Positions 1 to 8,024 of a stretch of 64,000 bases of DNA are shown piece by piece. Below the pieces are notes generated by a model. That model worked only from the letters and a program-made list of their open reading frames with translations, was not told the origin of the DNA and searched no databases. Position numbers and translations under genes: made by a program. Numbering within the stretch: the first letter of the stretch is position 1; each line of letters opens with the position of its first letter. The DNA is taken from assembly GCF_002270355.1 (NCBI RefSeq), contig NZ_NJFZ01000005.1, positions 248,001 through 312,000 on the forward strand. The letters run 5' to 3'. Origin of the DNA: Flectobacillus sp. BAB-3569. Lineage in GTDB: Bacteria; Bacteroidota; Bacteroidia; Cytophagales; Spirosomataceae.

Positions 1-169
1 ATTCCTATGGCAGATTGGAGCTCACCTAAAGGTAATTGTATTTCTCCTGAAATACTTTTTTCATGTACTTTCAGCACCACCATCGAACTTGGCATAGGGT
101 GACTAAAAAGTTGAAAACTTCCTAAAAAAACAAAAGAAGATATATAGATTTAAGTTTAACGGACGACAT
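1..169 (-). pseudogene. HupE/UreJ-like membrane protein, N-terminal fragment, frameshifted, cut by window edge
   Basis: Reading the minus strand from the ATG at 169 gives a typical hydrophobic signal start (MSSVKLKSIYLLLFF) that runs into a stop exactly after an A7 run (124-130 on the plus strand). Adding one base there continues smoothly as LGSFQLFSHPMPSSMVVLKV and then as a short beta-rich stretch (HEKSISGEIQLPLGELQSAIG) to the window edge. A mature N-terminus starting HPMPSS and a GEIQLPLGELQ segment recall the extracytoplasmic N-domain of HupE/UreJ family proteins of Bacteroidota (possible metal or hydrogenase/urease accessory permeases). Only about 56 residues are visible, so the family call is tentative; the joined signal peptide is the stronger observation. 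Confidence 0.45.
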
Positions 170-340
170 AAGTACGAGTGGCGATTTTGAAATGTAGAGT
201 TTTGAGCTTACGTATGTGGGCAAAATCTTATCCACTTTACCCACATTAAGATTTAGTCTAAAACTATAAAATGTTTCTACAGAAAATGATTGAAATATGG
301 TTACCGAATCCTCATGACTGATTACTAAAAAAAATTTACA

Positions 341-375
341 TTCACAATTCACCACTCGCAATTCAGCATTAATAC
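341..375. repeat. GTGAATTGTGA-type intergenic repeat, copy 1
   Basis: An AT-rich string of near-repeats of TTCACAATTCA ending in CAGCATTAAT abuts the stop codon of the following minus-strand gene. The same string with the same ending abuts the stop codon at 37866-37900, and a reverse-complement copy lies at 63617-63668. Confidence 0.5.
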
Positions 376-378
376 CAC

Positions 379-1782
379 CTAGTTGCTACCATAATCAGCT
401 TTTCTATCTCTCCACACAGAGTGAGGATGATTAGCGTTTCGAACGATAATACCTCCTTGCATCGAAAATTCAATCCATACATTAGGGCCGTCGATTAGTA
501 CGTAGTCGCCACTATTGGTCAAACTGGTATTTCCATAATAAGAAATATAGGTATCTGCTATATCAGCTTTATATTTTGCGTAAACCGCAGCAGCAGCTTT
601 GTCATCCAAATCATCTGTGTAAGTTTTGATAGCCGCTAATACCAACTCTTGCTTGGCAGCAGTCAAGTTTCCTACTTTTATACCAGTTTTAGTAGTGGGA
701 AACTTGTTATCTTGAGCAGGCCCCAAAATCAAATCATTCTGAGCCGCTGAACGCTTCGCTGTTGCTAATTCTGTTGAACTTAGCCCATTCAACATATTAG
801 CCAATGCAGTTAGTTCTTGTTGCATGGGATTGTATGTGACTGTTTTCCATGTGTAAGTAGGAAATGGTTCGGTAGAACGAAACGAAGGGGTACCACCTGT
901 CATTTTTCCACCATTATAGGTATAAATAATGGTTCCGTGGTGACCACCTATCTGCAAGCACCAAAGGCCTGTTGTACTTGGGGTTCCTATAAAAGCAATA
1001 TAGTAGTTGCCAGATCCATAATCTGAACCTCCACCAATCGAGTTCAAGTAGTCATCCGCCGCCAGAATGCCTAAATATTCGGCATTACCTTCATTGGTTA
1101 CTGAACTTGTAGCTACTTTTAATAAATTATAAAAAGCTGTCCACTGTGCCGTATTCAAAGTACTTGTCTGTAAACCCGAGCGACCACGGTACAATCCTTC
1201 GGGAAGGTTCGACCATTTTTGAGCATGAGCTTTGTTGTAAGTATCCTGTAACGAAGTAATTTGTGTAGATGAAAGCGTAGCTTTAAATGCCTCCGCCATC
1301 GAAACGATATTGGTAATGTCTGTATCTATAGACCAAGTAGTACCTGTTCCGCTTGAACTCGATGAGCCTGAGCTAGCAGTATTGACAGTCATGGAGATAG
1401 TACATGATTGCCCTGCAACAGTAATGGCAAAAGTAGCAGTACCACTTGTCGCAGGGGTGCCTGTAATAGCAAAGGTTACAGAACCCGTTCCAGACGCCAA
1501 TGTTCCTGCTGCGAGCGTGGCCGTCAGACCAGTTACTCCCGACGATGCAACCGCCGTGCCAGTAGCATAGGCACCTCCATTACCACCAGTGTAAGGAACA
1601 GTAGCTGTGCCCGTAAAGGCAGTACCAGCTACAGGGGTAGCCGAAAAGGTTGTAGAAGAACAGTTTAAGGTAGAAATAGACGCCGTAGCAGAAGAAGAAA
1701 CAACAGAGTCATCTTGTTTACAGCTAAAGGCTATCAATGTGGCAAATAAAATTGCGATTGCAATAGTGATTTTGAATTTCAT
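379..1782 (-). CDS. DUF3500 domain lipoprotein
   Basis: A 467-residue exported protein of unknown reaction. I chose the start at 1782 instead of an upstream ATG at 1896 because it opens directly with a lipoprotein signal (MKFKITIAIAILFATLIAFS, then Cys21) followed by acidic residues, typical of surface lipoproteins of this phylum. Residues about 30-140 are very rich in Gly, Ala, Ser and Thr and look like one beta-sandwich repeat of the type found in Bacteroidota surface proteins, followed by a Ser/Gly linker. The rest fits DUF3500, including the WCLQIGGHHG stretch with its paired His and later conserved Gln/Tyr positions. It is monocistronic, facing the partial gene at the left edge. The biochemical role of DUF3500 is not established. 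Confidence 0.8.
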   Translation of the reverse strand: MKFKITIAIAILFATLIAFSCKQDDSVVSSSATASISTLNCSSTTFSATPVAGTAFTGTATVPYTGGNGGAYATGTAVASSGVTGLTATLAAGTLASGTGSVTFAITGTPATSGTATFAITVAGQSCTISMTVNTASSGSSSSSGTGTTWSIDTDITNIVSMAEAFKATLSSTQITSLQDTYNKAHAQKWSNLPEGLYRGRSGLQTSTLNTAQWTAFYNLLKVATSSVTNEGNAEYLGILAADDYLNSIGGGSDYGSGNYYIAFIGTPSTTGLWCLQIGGHHGTIIYTYNGGKMTGGTPSFRSTEPFPTYTWKTVTYNPMQQELTALANMLNGLSSTELATAKRSAAQNDLILGPAQDNKFPTTKTGIKVGNLTAAKQELVLAAIKTYTDDLDDKAAAAVYAKYKADIADTYISYYGNTSLTNSGDYVLIDGPNVWIEFSMQGGIIVRNANHPHSVWRDRKADYGSN

Positions 1783-1948
1783 ATCCTTGATTGGTTTTGA
1801 TTGATTACATACCTGTGACTCGAGAATATGAGAGTTCGTTATTGAAAAATAGTTGATTAAAAGTGAACAGGAAAAATCAGTAGGCGAATCGCCCAAAAGA
1901 GGATTTTATAAGACAAAATGTTTATTTTCATAGACCATTATATAAGTA

Positions 1949-1984
1949 AAAGTCCATTGCATCAAAAATGACACAATGGACTTT
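1949..1984 (-). terminator. terminator of the desaturase gene
   Basis: Perfect 11-bp arms AAAGTCCATTG (1949-1959) and CAATGGACTTT (1974-1984) lie 50 bases past the desaturase stop; on the minus strand the stem ends in a short T-run. Confidence 0.6.
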
Positions 1985-2033
1985 ATATCATAAGATTGAG
2001 TGTTAAGCTCAATCATCAATAATTCGCGATTAC

Positions 2034-3125
2034 TTATGCAACTCCCACTTGCTTCAAATACATCACATGCGAACGTAAGGCACTTAAAACACTTGGATAT
2101 TCAAGATATTCAATGCCAAATTGCTGACAAGTTTCTCTTACCAACTCGTTGATTTTTGGATAATGGATATGACTGATTTTCGGGAAAAGGTGATGTTCTA
2201 CCTGAAAATTAAGACCTCCAGTAAACCATGAAACAATTTTGTTACGAGTAGCAAAATTGGCAGTAGTTTGGATTTGGTGAATGGCCCATTCTACATTAAT
2301 CTTAGAAGTTTCTTCATCTGGCATTGGAAATGTTGTGTGTTCTACAACGTGTGCCAATTGGAATACTACTGCACTTACAAACCCACAAACAAAGGCAATA
2401 ACAAAATAACCAATCATAGCATCTACAATTCCTAAACGGTAAATAGGCAATGCTACAAAAACTGCTACATAACCGATTTTGGTAATCCAGAAAATAAGAT
2501 GTTCTTTGGTATCCATTTTTCTAAATTTTGTTTCGCCTACTTTTCCAGTAAAGTATTTTTGGAAATCTTGCCAGTAAATCCACAACAAATATGTCCAACC
2601 ATACAAAAACACCCAATAGATGTATTGAAAACGGTGAAACCAATATTTTTCCTGTGTAGAACTTACACGAATCCAAGGCTTAATATCAATATCATCGTCC
2701 ATCCCATCGATATTAGTAAATGAGTGGTGATTGAAATTATGTTTAAATTTCCACAAGTACACACTTCCACCAATCATATTCAACGAATACCCCATCAATT
2801 CATTTACCCATTTACGCTCTGAAAAGCTCCCATGAGCACCATCATGCATGATGTTGAATCCAATTGCAGCCATATTGAACCCTAATAAAGCTGAAAGCAA
2901 AATAGAGACCCAAGCAGTAGGTGTAAAAAACACCAAAATCAAGTACAATGCAACTGCACTGGCAAGGAGGGTCGTTGATTTGAAATACAACTTGTAATTA
3001 CCTGTTGGCTTAATCTGGTTAGCTTGAAAATAATCGTTTACTTTTTTGCGTAATGCATTAAAAAAACACTGTTCTTGTTGTTGAAACTTACTTTTTCCAT
3101 TGAGATGGTTTTCTTGTATAATCAA
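2034..3125 (-). CDS. front-end fatty-acid desaturase (acyl-lipid/acyl-CoA type)
   Basis: A 363-residue integral membrane di-iron desaturase that would insert a cis double bond into fatty acyl chains, most likely near the carboxyl end. The three histidine boxes are all present: HDGAH (residues 94-98), HNFNHH (129-134) and QVEHH (308-312). A Gln in place of the first His of box three is the mark of delta-5/delta-6 'front-end' desaturases. Two pairs of hydrophobic segments (about 52-92 and 215-260) fit the usual four-helix topology. There is no fused cytochrome b5 domain, so a separate electron donor is expected. It stands alone between two genes on the same strand with its own terminator; role in membrane fluidity is inferred, substrate unknown. 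Confidence 0.88.
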   Translation of the reverse strand: MIIQENHLNGKSKFQQQEQCFFNALRKKVNDYFQANQIKPTGNYKLYFKSTTLLASAVALYLILVFFTPTAWVSILLSALLGFNMAAIGFNIMHDGAHGSFSERKWVNELMGYSLNMIGGSVYLWKFKHNFNHHSFTNIDGMDDDIDIKPWIRVSSTQEKYWFHRFQYIYWVFLYGWTYLLWIYWQDFQKYFTGKVGETKFRKMDTKEHLIFWITKIGYVAVFVALPIYRLGIVDAMIGYFVIAFVCGFVSAVVFQLAHVVEHTTFPMPDEETSKINVEWAIHQIQTTANFATRNKIVSWFTGGLNFQVEHHLFPKISHIHYPKINELVRETCQQFGIEYLEYPSVLSALRSHVMYLKQVGVA

Positions 3126-3245
3126 TTTTAATTCCCTTTACAGAGTTTTATCTTCAAAGATTATAGGGTTAGTTTTGAGTATTAACTAGTTGTTGATTTT
3201 TTTGTTTTAAAAAATGTGCCATAAATCCTTGGCATTACAAATGTA

Positions 3246-4307
3246 TTAATTTTCAGCCTTTTTTTTACCTGCTAACTGCCCACAAGCTGCATCAATATCT
3301 TTACCTCTTGAGCGACGCACATTTACAACCATTCCTTTTTCGTCTAAAAACTTCGCAAATTTTTCCAAAGTCAATGGATCAGTGTTAGTATAGTTGGCCT
3401 CCGCAATAGGATTATATTCAATAATGTTAATCTTACAAGGAAACTGTTTGGCAAATTGCCAAAGTTCTTTTGCGTCCTCTAAGGTATCGTTGAAACGATA
3501 GAAAACGATATATTCAAGTGTAATTCTACTTCCTGTTTTTTTGTAAAAATACTGCAATGCTTCTTTGAGGGCTTCTAATGTATTGCTCTCATTGATTGGC
3601 ATAATTTGATTACGCTTCACATCATTAGCAGCGTGTAAAGACAATGCCAAGTTGAATTTTACTTCATCATCGCCTAATTTTTTTATCATTTTGGCAATAC
3701 CCGCTGTCGATACCGTAATGCGTTTGGGCGACATTCCTAGGCCTTCTGGCGATGTAATATGCTCGATTGACTGCAATACGTTGGCATAATTCAATAAAGG
3801 CTCGCCCATACCCATATACACAATATTGGTCAATGGCGTTTGATAATGCCCTTCTGCTTGGTCACGGATGCGCACCACTTGATCATAAATTTCGGCAGGG
3901 TCAAGATTACGCTTGCGATCCATATAACCCGTAGCGCAAAACTTACACGTTAAAGAGCAACCTACTTGTGAGGATACACAAGCAGTCATACGGTCATCGG
4001 CAGGAATTAGTACGCCTTCTACCAAATTTTGGTCAAATAACTGAAACGAAGACTTAATCGTTTTGTCAGAAGATACTTGTTTTTCAGCTACTGTAACGGC
4101 ACGAATTTCAAAATTTTCGTCCAAAACCTCTCTCATCTTTTTAGAGAGGTTTGTCATTTCGTCAAAACTTTGTACAGATTTTTTCCAAAGCCACTCATAT
4201 ACCTGTTTGGCTCTAAATCCTTGCTCGCCCTTTTCTACCAAAAACTCTTTAATTTGGCTAAGGCTCAGCTTTCTAATATCTTTTTTGTTAGCTACTACAA
4301 CTTCCAT
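3246..4307 (-). CDS. rlmN: 23S rRNA (adenine-2503-C2)/tRNA-A37 methyltransferase RlmN
   Basis: A 353-residue radical-SAM enzyme that methylates C2 of A2503 in 23S rRNA and, in well-studied homologues, A37 of some tRNAs. The [4Fe-4S] cluster ligands are visible as C117-x3-C121-x2-C124, in the motif GCSLTCKFCATG. The two cysteines used in the ping-pong methyl transfer are also present: C110 just before the cluster and C342 in the C-terminal motif DIDAACGQLAG. The length and the tail match the family. The start gives the usual N-terminal domain (IRKLSLSQIKEFL). A 600-base gap without genes separates it from the upstream cvpA-like gene, so it is probably transcribed alone. Confidence 0.96.
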   Translation of the reverse strand: MEVVVANKKDIRKLSLSQIKEFLVEKGEQGFRAKQVYEWLWKKSVQSFDEMTNLSKKMREVLDENFEIRAVTVAEKQVSSDKTIKSSFQLFDQNLVEGVLIPADDRMTACVSSQVGCSLTCKFCATGYMDRKRNLDPAEIYDQVVRIRDQAEGHYQTPLTNIVYMGMGEPLLNYANVLQSIEHITSPEGLGMSPKRITVSTAGIAKMIKKLGDDEVKFNLALSLHAANDVKRNQIMPINESNTLEALKEALQYFYKKTGSRITLEYIVFYRFNDTLEDAKELWQFAKQFPCKINIIEYNPIAEANYTNTDPLTLEKFAKFLDEKGMVVNVRRSRGKDIDAACGQLAGKKKAEN

Positions 4308-4912
4308 AATAAACTTTATACTTAAATCGAGATGAGTCGATATGCCTACTTTCTAGGACTCTCAATATTTCTGATGAGTACTCCACGAAAGATACTAGAG
4401 GGTATTGATTTAGTTTTTTGATTTCGGAAGTAAGTAATAGGAAAGATTAAATTAATAGTATATCTGAGGCAAAATTTGACTATAATCTTTTGATTATGAA
4501 TATTTTCAAATAACCAATATACTGTTAACTAATAACGTTTTCCTACTTACAACCCACTTTTTACTTAATATTCTATCAACAACAGAGTTGTTTTACTTTA
4601 TTCCCGAAATCAGAAATCCTCAATCCGCAATAGTTTGAAATCTTTCGTACAGCCCTAATTTTTAATGCTGTGCACAACTCATATCTTTTGTGGCTACAAC
4701 TATCCTCGGATAGTCTAGTTTTAATAAACAAGTGATTGATTTTGCAAAGGTACGACTAATTTTTATCGGATTGATATTCAGAGAGGTAGTTAAATACAAT
4801 GATTTATCGCATTTTATGGATTCATGGTATTTTTGTAAAAACTTATAAACAATTGTTATACAGTTTTTTACAATTTAATAATATTCTATGAGTTGGTTGG
4901 AGGAAAACAATC
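4308..4912. other. 605-base gap with a repeat-family B copy
   Basis: No convincing gene on either strand. The only structured part I see is the repeat copy at 4454-4544; the rest is AT-rich without long inverted repeats. Confidence 0.6.
4454..4544. repeat. intergenic repeat family B, copy 1
   Basis: The block begins TTAATAGTATATCTG and ends near CCAATATACTGTTAACTAAT, with an inner hairpin TAATC-TTTT-GATTA. A diverged copy with the same order of words lies at 18484-18570. The outer ends are roughly inverted (TAATAGTATAT against ATATACTGTTA). Confidence 0.55.
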
Positions 4913-5488
4913 TTATGATTTATGTGGCTCGCTAAATCTCTTAATTTGTGTAGGAACTTTATCCACAGCTTTTTCAATAATTGAAGGAGCAAATGGTTTT
5001 ACAATAGGTAATAAATAGTAAGGACCTTTCTCGTTTTTGGGAGGAATTTGCACTCCAATCGCCGAGCCAAGCCACAGAATGATACTAATCCCAAAAGCCC
5101 AAGTCATTCCACCAACCAAAGCACCTACTAAGGAATCAAATTGCCCCAATACAGTAGCTTTAATAGATTTGCGGAGTACCCAGCCCAATTTATTAATCAG
5201 ATAAACAATCGGGAAAAATACTGCTCCAAAACCAACATAAGGTAATACCCTATCGGTTACCTTGCTGGTCATGTAAGGCGATAGCCAATCAGATGCAACA
5301 CCTAGGGTTTTGAAGCCAATAATGACAGAAATGATAAAAGCCAATATAGAAATTACTTCTATGATAATTCCTCGTTGGTAGCCAATAAAAGCTCCCCACA
5401 GAATTGGAAGAAGTATAAAAATATCAATGACTTTCACAGAATAGAAGGTTGAAAAACTGTTGATTTTGAGTAAATCTATCAAAATCAA
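4913..5488 (-). CDS. CvpA family membrane protein
   Basis: A 191-residue inner-membrane protein of the CvpA family (named after colicin V production; actual role linked to envelope homeostasis and still unclear). Four hydrophobic segments are visible: about 22-38, 45-62, 85-105 and 120-146. The Gly-rich GAFIGYQRGIIIEV at the first segment and LVGALVGGMTWAFG at the fourth are family hallmarks. An alternative GTG start at 5437 would give the more typical N-terminus VKVIDIFILLP, and I cannot decide between them. It is followed 20 bases after the stop of the upstream yqeY-like gene, so the two are likely co-transcribed. Confidence 0.8.
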   Translation of the reverse strand: MILIDLLKINSFSTFYSVKVIDIFILLPILWGAFIGYQRGIIIEVISILAFIISVIIGFKTLGVASDWLSPYMTSKVTDRVLPYVGFGAVFFPIVYLINKLGWVLRKSIKATVLGQFDSLVGALVGGMTWAFGISIILWLGSAIGVQIPPKNEKGPYYLLPIVKPFAPSIIEKAVDKVPTQIKRFSEPHKS

Positions 5489-5508
5489 CAGTCAAAAATG
5501 TAAGAAAA

Positions 5509-5958
5509 TTATCCTAAAAGTGCTTTAACAGTAGCAGAAACAACTTTGCCATCTGCTAATCCAGCTAATTCTTTGGTAGCAACACCCATTACTTTACCCA
5601 TATCTGAAGGAGCAGAAGCACCTACACGAGCAATGATCTCAGTCAATTTGGCTTTTAATTCTTCTTCTGTTAATTGTTTTGGCAAAAACTCTTCAATGAC
5701 AGTCAACTCAGCTTGTTCTTTTTCTGCCAAATCGCTACGACCTTGCGCCACGAATACTTCCATTGAGTCCTTACGTTGTTTGGCTGCTTTTGTCAAGATT
5801 TTCATTTCAGCGTCTGTAGTCAATTCGCCAGTACTGTTACCAGAAGTTTCTTCTAATAAAATTAAAGATTTGATAGCACGAAGCGCTCTCAAACGATCTT
5901 GATCTTTGGCACGCATGGCATCTTTGATACCACCTTCGATATTTGATTTTAGTGACAT
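5509..5958 (-). CDS. GatB/YqeY domain protein
   Basis: A 149-residue cytosolic protein made only of the YqeY domain, the same fold as the tail of GatB, the tRNA-dependent amidotransferase subunit. The helical N-terminal part (MSLKSNIEGGIKDAMRAKD) and the C-terminal GKVMGVATKELAG are conserved. Stand-alone YqeY proteins are presumed to bind tRNA, but no reaction has been shown that I know of. It is the first gene of a probable two-gene unit with the CvpA-like gene downstream. Confidence 0.88.
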   Translation of the reverse strand: MSLKSNIEGGIKDAMRAKDQDRLRALRAIKSLILLEETSGNSTGELTTDAEMKILTKAAKQRKDSMEVFVAQGRSDLAEKEQAELTVIEEFLPKQLTEEELKAKLTEIIARVGASAPSDMGKVMGVATKELAGLADGKVVSATVKALLG

Positions 5959-6310
5959 AGTTCTATTTGATAAATAATTGTTTTAAAATTAAAAGGGTAT
6001 TTACTGTGAGCATTAGGCAAAAAAAGTTTCTATTACTTCATAAGAAATACTATTTAACATTTAGCCTACCGCCAAAGGCATATCATCAACTTTCTCTCAT
6101 TGACCCGAAAACCAATTGCTGAAACCCGATACCCAAAATACTGTTTCTTACTTTTGAACAAAAATCATCCGCAAAACATTTCCATAACAGGAGCTATGCT
6201 ATAACTTCACAGAAATTTTGTACAGTTTTTACAAAAATACAAAACTATTCAATCATTCACCATTACTCTCGACATTCGAGCACTTTTGTCGAGCATTGCT
6301 TTTGAATACT
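5959..6310. other. 352-base divergent intergenic region
   Basis: Lies between the divergent yqeY-like and pdxJ genes and must hold both promoters. Around 6009-6080 there are words shared with the interspersed repeats elsewhere in the window (GAGCATTAGGCAAAAA, TTAGCCTACCGCCAAAGGC). No RNA gene is evident. Confidence 0.45.
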
Positions 6311-7036
6311 ATGACTAAACTTAGTGTAAATATCAACAAGATTGCTACCATTCGTAACTCAAGAGGTGGCAACAATCCTAATGTGGTTAAAGTCGCTATG
6401 GACTGCGAGCGCTTTGGTGCAGAAGGTATTACAGTACACCCTCGTCCTGACGAGCGCCATATTCGTTATCAGGATGTATATGATTTGAAAGAAATCGTCA
6501 CCACCGAGTTCAATATCGAAGGTAACCCTACCGAAGGCAAGTTTGTAGAGTTGGTATTAGCTACCAAACCCACGCAAGTAACCCTTGTGCCTGATGCGCT
6601 TGGCGCTATTACATCAAATGCAGGATGGGATACCATTACGCATAAAAGTCGCTTGCAAGATTTAATTGCGATGTTTAAGGAAGCAGGTATTCGTACATCA
6701 ATTTTTGTGGATGCCGACGAGCGTATGGTTGAAGGAGCCAAAGAAACAGGTACAGACCGCATTGAGCTTTATACCGAGCCTTATGCTGAACATTACCTAC
6801 AAAACCGTGAAGCTGCGATTAAAGATTTTATCAGTGCTGCCAAAGTGGCGAATCAATTAGGACTGGGCATCAATGCTGGACATGACTTGAGTTTGGAAAA
6901 CCTTCGCTACTTCCAACAAAATATTCCTAACCTTTTAGAAGTGTCTATTGGTCATGCATTAGTATGCGATGCGCTCTATTATGGACTCGAAAATACGGTA
7001 CAATTGTATCTAAGAGAGACAAAGGCGGTAGATTAA
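6311..7036 (+). CDS. pdxJ: pyridoxine 5'-phosphate synthase PdxJ
   Basis: A 241-residue TIM-barrel enzyme that condenses 3-amino-2-oxopropyl phosphate with 1-deoxyxylulose 5-phosphate to give pyridoxine 5'-phosphate, the ring-closing step of DXP-dependent vitamin B6 synthesis. The N-terminus ([20 protein letters not shown]), the phosphate/substrate motif [12 protein letters not shown] and the C-terminal [16 protein letters not shown] with its conserved His match the family. I place the start at the ATG at 6311 and not at 6218, because the extra 31 residues upstream do not belong to the family and the shorter form has the usual length. It is monocistronic with a strong terminator right behind it. 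Confidence 0.96.
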   Translation: MTKLSVNINKIATIRNSRGGNNPNVVKVAMDCERFGAEGITVHPRPDERHIRYQDVYDLKEIVTTEFNIEGNPTEGKFVELVLATKPTQVTLVPDALGAITSNAGWDTITHKSRLQDLIAMFKEAGIRTSIFVDADERMVEGAKETGTDRIELYTEPYAEHYLQNREAAIKDFISAAKVANQLGLGINAGHDLSLENLRYFQQNIPNLLEVSIGHALVCDALYYGLENTVQLYLRETKAVD

Positions 7037-7040
7037 AAAG

Positions 7041-7070
7041 ATGGTGTCAGAATTCAACTGACACCATTTT
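7041..7070 (+). terminator. pdxJ terminator
   Basis: Perfect 10-bp stem ATGGTGTCAG (7041-7050) and CTGACACCAT (7058-7067) followed by T-rich sequence, five bases after the pdxJ stop. Confidence 0.85.
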
Positions 7071-7127
7071 CATTTAACATTAATTTTCGGCAACTGTCAA
7101 ATAAATACATATTTCATCCATTGACTT

Positions 7128-7158
7128 TTGTCAATATATGTCACGACAGATAAATTTG
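7128..7158 (+). promoter_or_regulatory. Bacteroidetes-type promoter of the candidate small RNA
   Basis: TTG at 7128-7130, 20 bases, then a perfect TAAATTTG at 7151-7158. This matches the phylum's -33/-7 consensus (TTG and TAnnTTTG). No protein gene follows on this strand for over 860 bases. Confidence 0.65.
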
Positions 7159-7164
7159 TAATTA

Positions 7165-7319
7165 CTAAATAACTAATCACAAATGTATTGGACCAACTTA
7201 CTTAGTGGCGGCTGAGTAAAGGGTAATTAAAATTGATACAACTTCTGACAAACTAAACAAACTCATTGTACAAAGTGGCGGCTTTGGACGATAGTGTTCT
7301 GTCTTGTCAGAAGTTTTTT
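7165..7319 (+). ncRNA. candidate small RNA with two identical GTGGCGGC hairpin loops
   Basis: About 155 nt between a good promoter and an intrinsic-type end. First hairpin: TTACTTA (7198-7204), loop GTGGCGGC (7205-7212), TGAGTAA (7213-7219). Second hairpin: CAAA (7271-7274), the same loop GTGGCGGC (7275-7282), TTTG (7283-7286). A 12-bp perfect outer stem pairs AACTTCTGACAA (7240-7251) with TTGTCAGAAGTT (7304-7315), and T's follow at once, so the outer stem encloses the second hairpin and acts as terminator. There is no open reading frame of note. Function unknown; I do not recognise an Rfam family. The stems differ while the loop is identical, which speaks for a functional loop. Confidence 0.6.
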
Positions 7320-7681
7320 TATATCTCCTTATCGCCAAGCATTTCTTGTCCTTGTACGACTACTTTTATTCCAACAACGAGCCCATCTTTTCTGATAAAA
7401 AATACAGCAGCTCCGTAATTCGCTTCCTCAAATTCATCATCTTGTTTTTTGCTCAATTTAGTTTCAGGATAATCTCCTGCCAAAGCCACCAATGAGCCAT
7501 TTTTATAATAAATCTTGATTTTAGGAATCTGATCATTGGCTTGCATTTTATAATTCCCAAAGTAGTCTTTGAAGCTCAATGAGTCGGCCTGTACTGAAAT
7601 AGTCTGAGGAATAGTGATGTCAGATGACTGAGCTGTAGGCTGTCCCACCGAAAGCAGTGAAGCGATAAGTAAATGATGCAT
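7319..7681 (-). CDS. small exported protein, DUF3471-like
   Basis: A 120-residue protein with a short hydrophobic leader (MHHLLIASLLSVGQPTAQS). The body reads like a small beta-sandwich: F-GNYKM, then IKIYYKNGSLVALAGDYPETKL, and a C-terminal strand with AAVFFIRKDG. This pattern resembles the DUF3471 type domain often attached to beta-lactamase-fold proteins, here standing alone. That is a resemblance by eye. The gene stops exactly where the small RNA on the other strand ends, so the two are convergent. Function unknown. Confidence 0.6.
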   Translation of the reverse strand: MHHLLIASLLSVGQPTAQSSDITIPQTISVQADSLSFKDYFGNYKMQANDQIPKIKIYYKNGSLVALAGDYPETKLSKKQDDEFEEANYGAAVFFIRKDGLVVGIKVVVQGQEMLGDKEI

Positions 7682-8024
7682 GGTTAAAATGTTTGAGTTG
7701 ATTAAGGAATTTGGGAAAGAAAACTCATACTATCAATTCATTTTCAAAGATTTAACAAGAATATAAATTTTATTTTTTCCAGCCGAATGCTTTTTATCGC
7801 TATGCTCACGCATAATTGTCGAGGGAAAAATACTTCTTATGACACTCTTCGATGTATAAATCTCCATAGAAGATTTTTCACAAACAAGATACCAAATTCT
7901 CTACAAAACTAAATTTATTATTAAAAAAAATTACATAAAAATATTATGCAAGCATACTTTTTATGTAATTTTAAAATAGTTTTTCTTCTCTGGTATTCAA
8001 ATCATCAAAAACTAGCGTTTAACT
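7682..8024. other. 343-base divergent region between the small exported gene and the thiolase
   Basis: Contains the nested palindrome at 7927-7972. No other gene or RNA seen. Confidence 0.5.
7927..7972. promoter_or_regulatory. nested palindromic operator upstream of the beta-oxidation operon
   Basis: Perfect 15-bp arms AAAATTACATAAAAA (7927-7941) and TTTTTATGTAATTTT (7958-7972) enclose a second palindrome TATGC-AA-GCATA (centre 7950/7951). The reverse strand of the core, AGTATGCTTGCATAAT, matches 15 of 16 bases of the core of the palindrome at 51644-51681. The site ends 52 bases before the thiolase ATG, a fitting place for a repressor such as a TetR-type fatty-acid regulator (the protein itself is not in this window). 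Confidence 0.6.

Noticed and set aside
122-361. Minus-strand 79-residue reading frame at the left edge
   Set aside because: Only its last 15 codons look real, as the signal peptide of the frameshifted HupE/UreJ-like gene; the upstream part overlaps repeat sequence.
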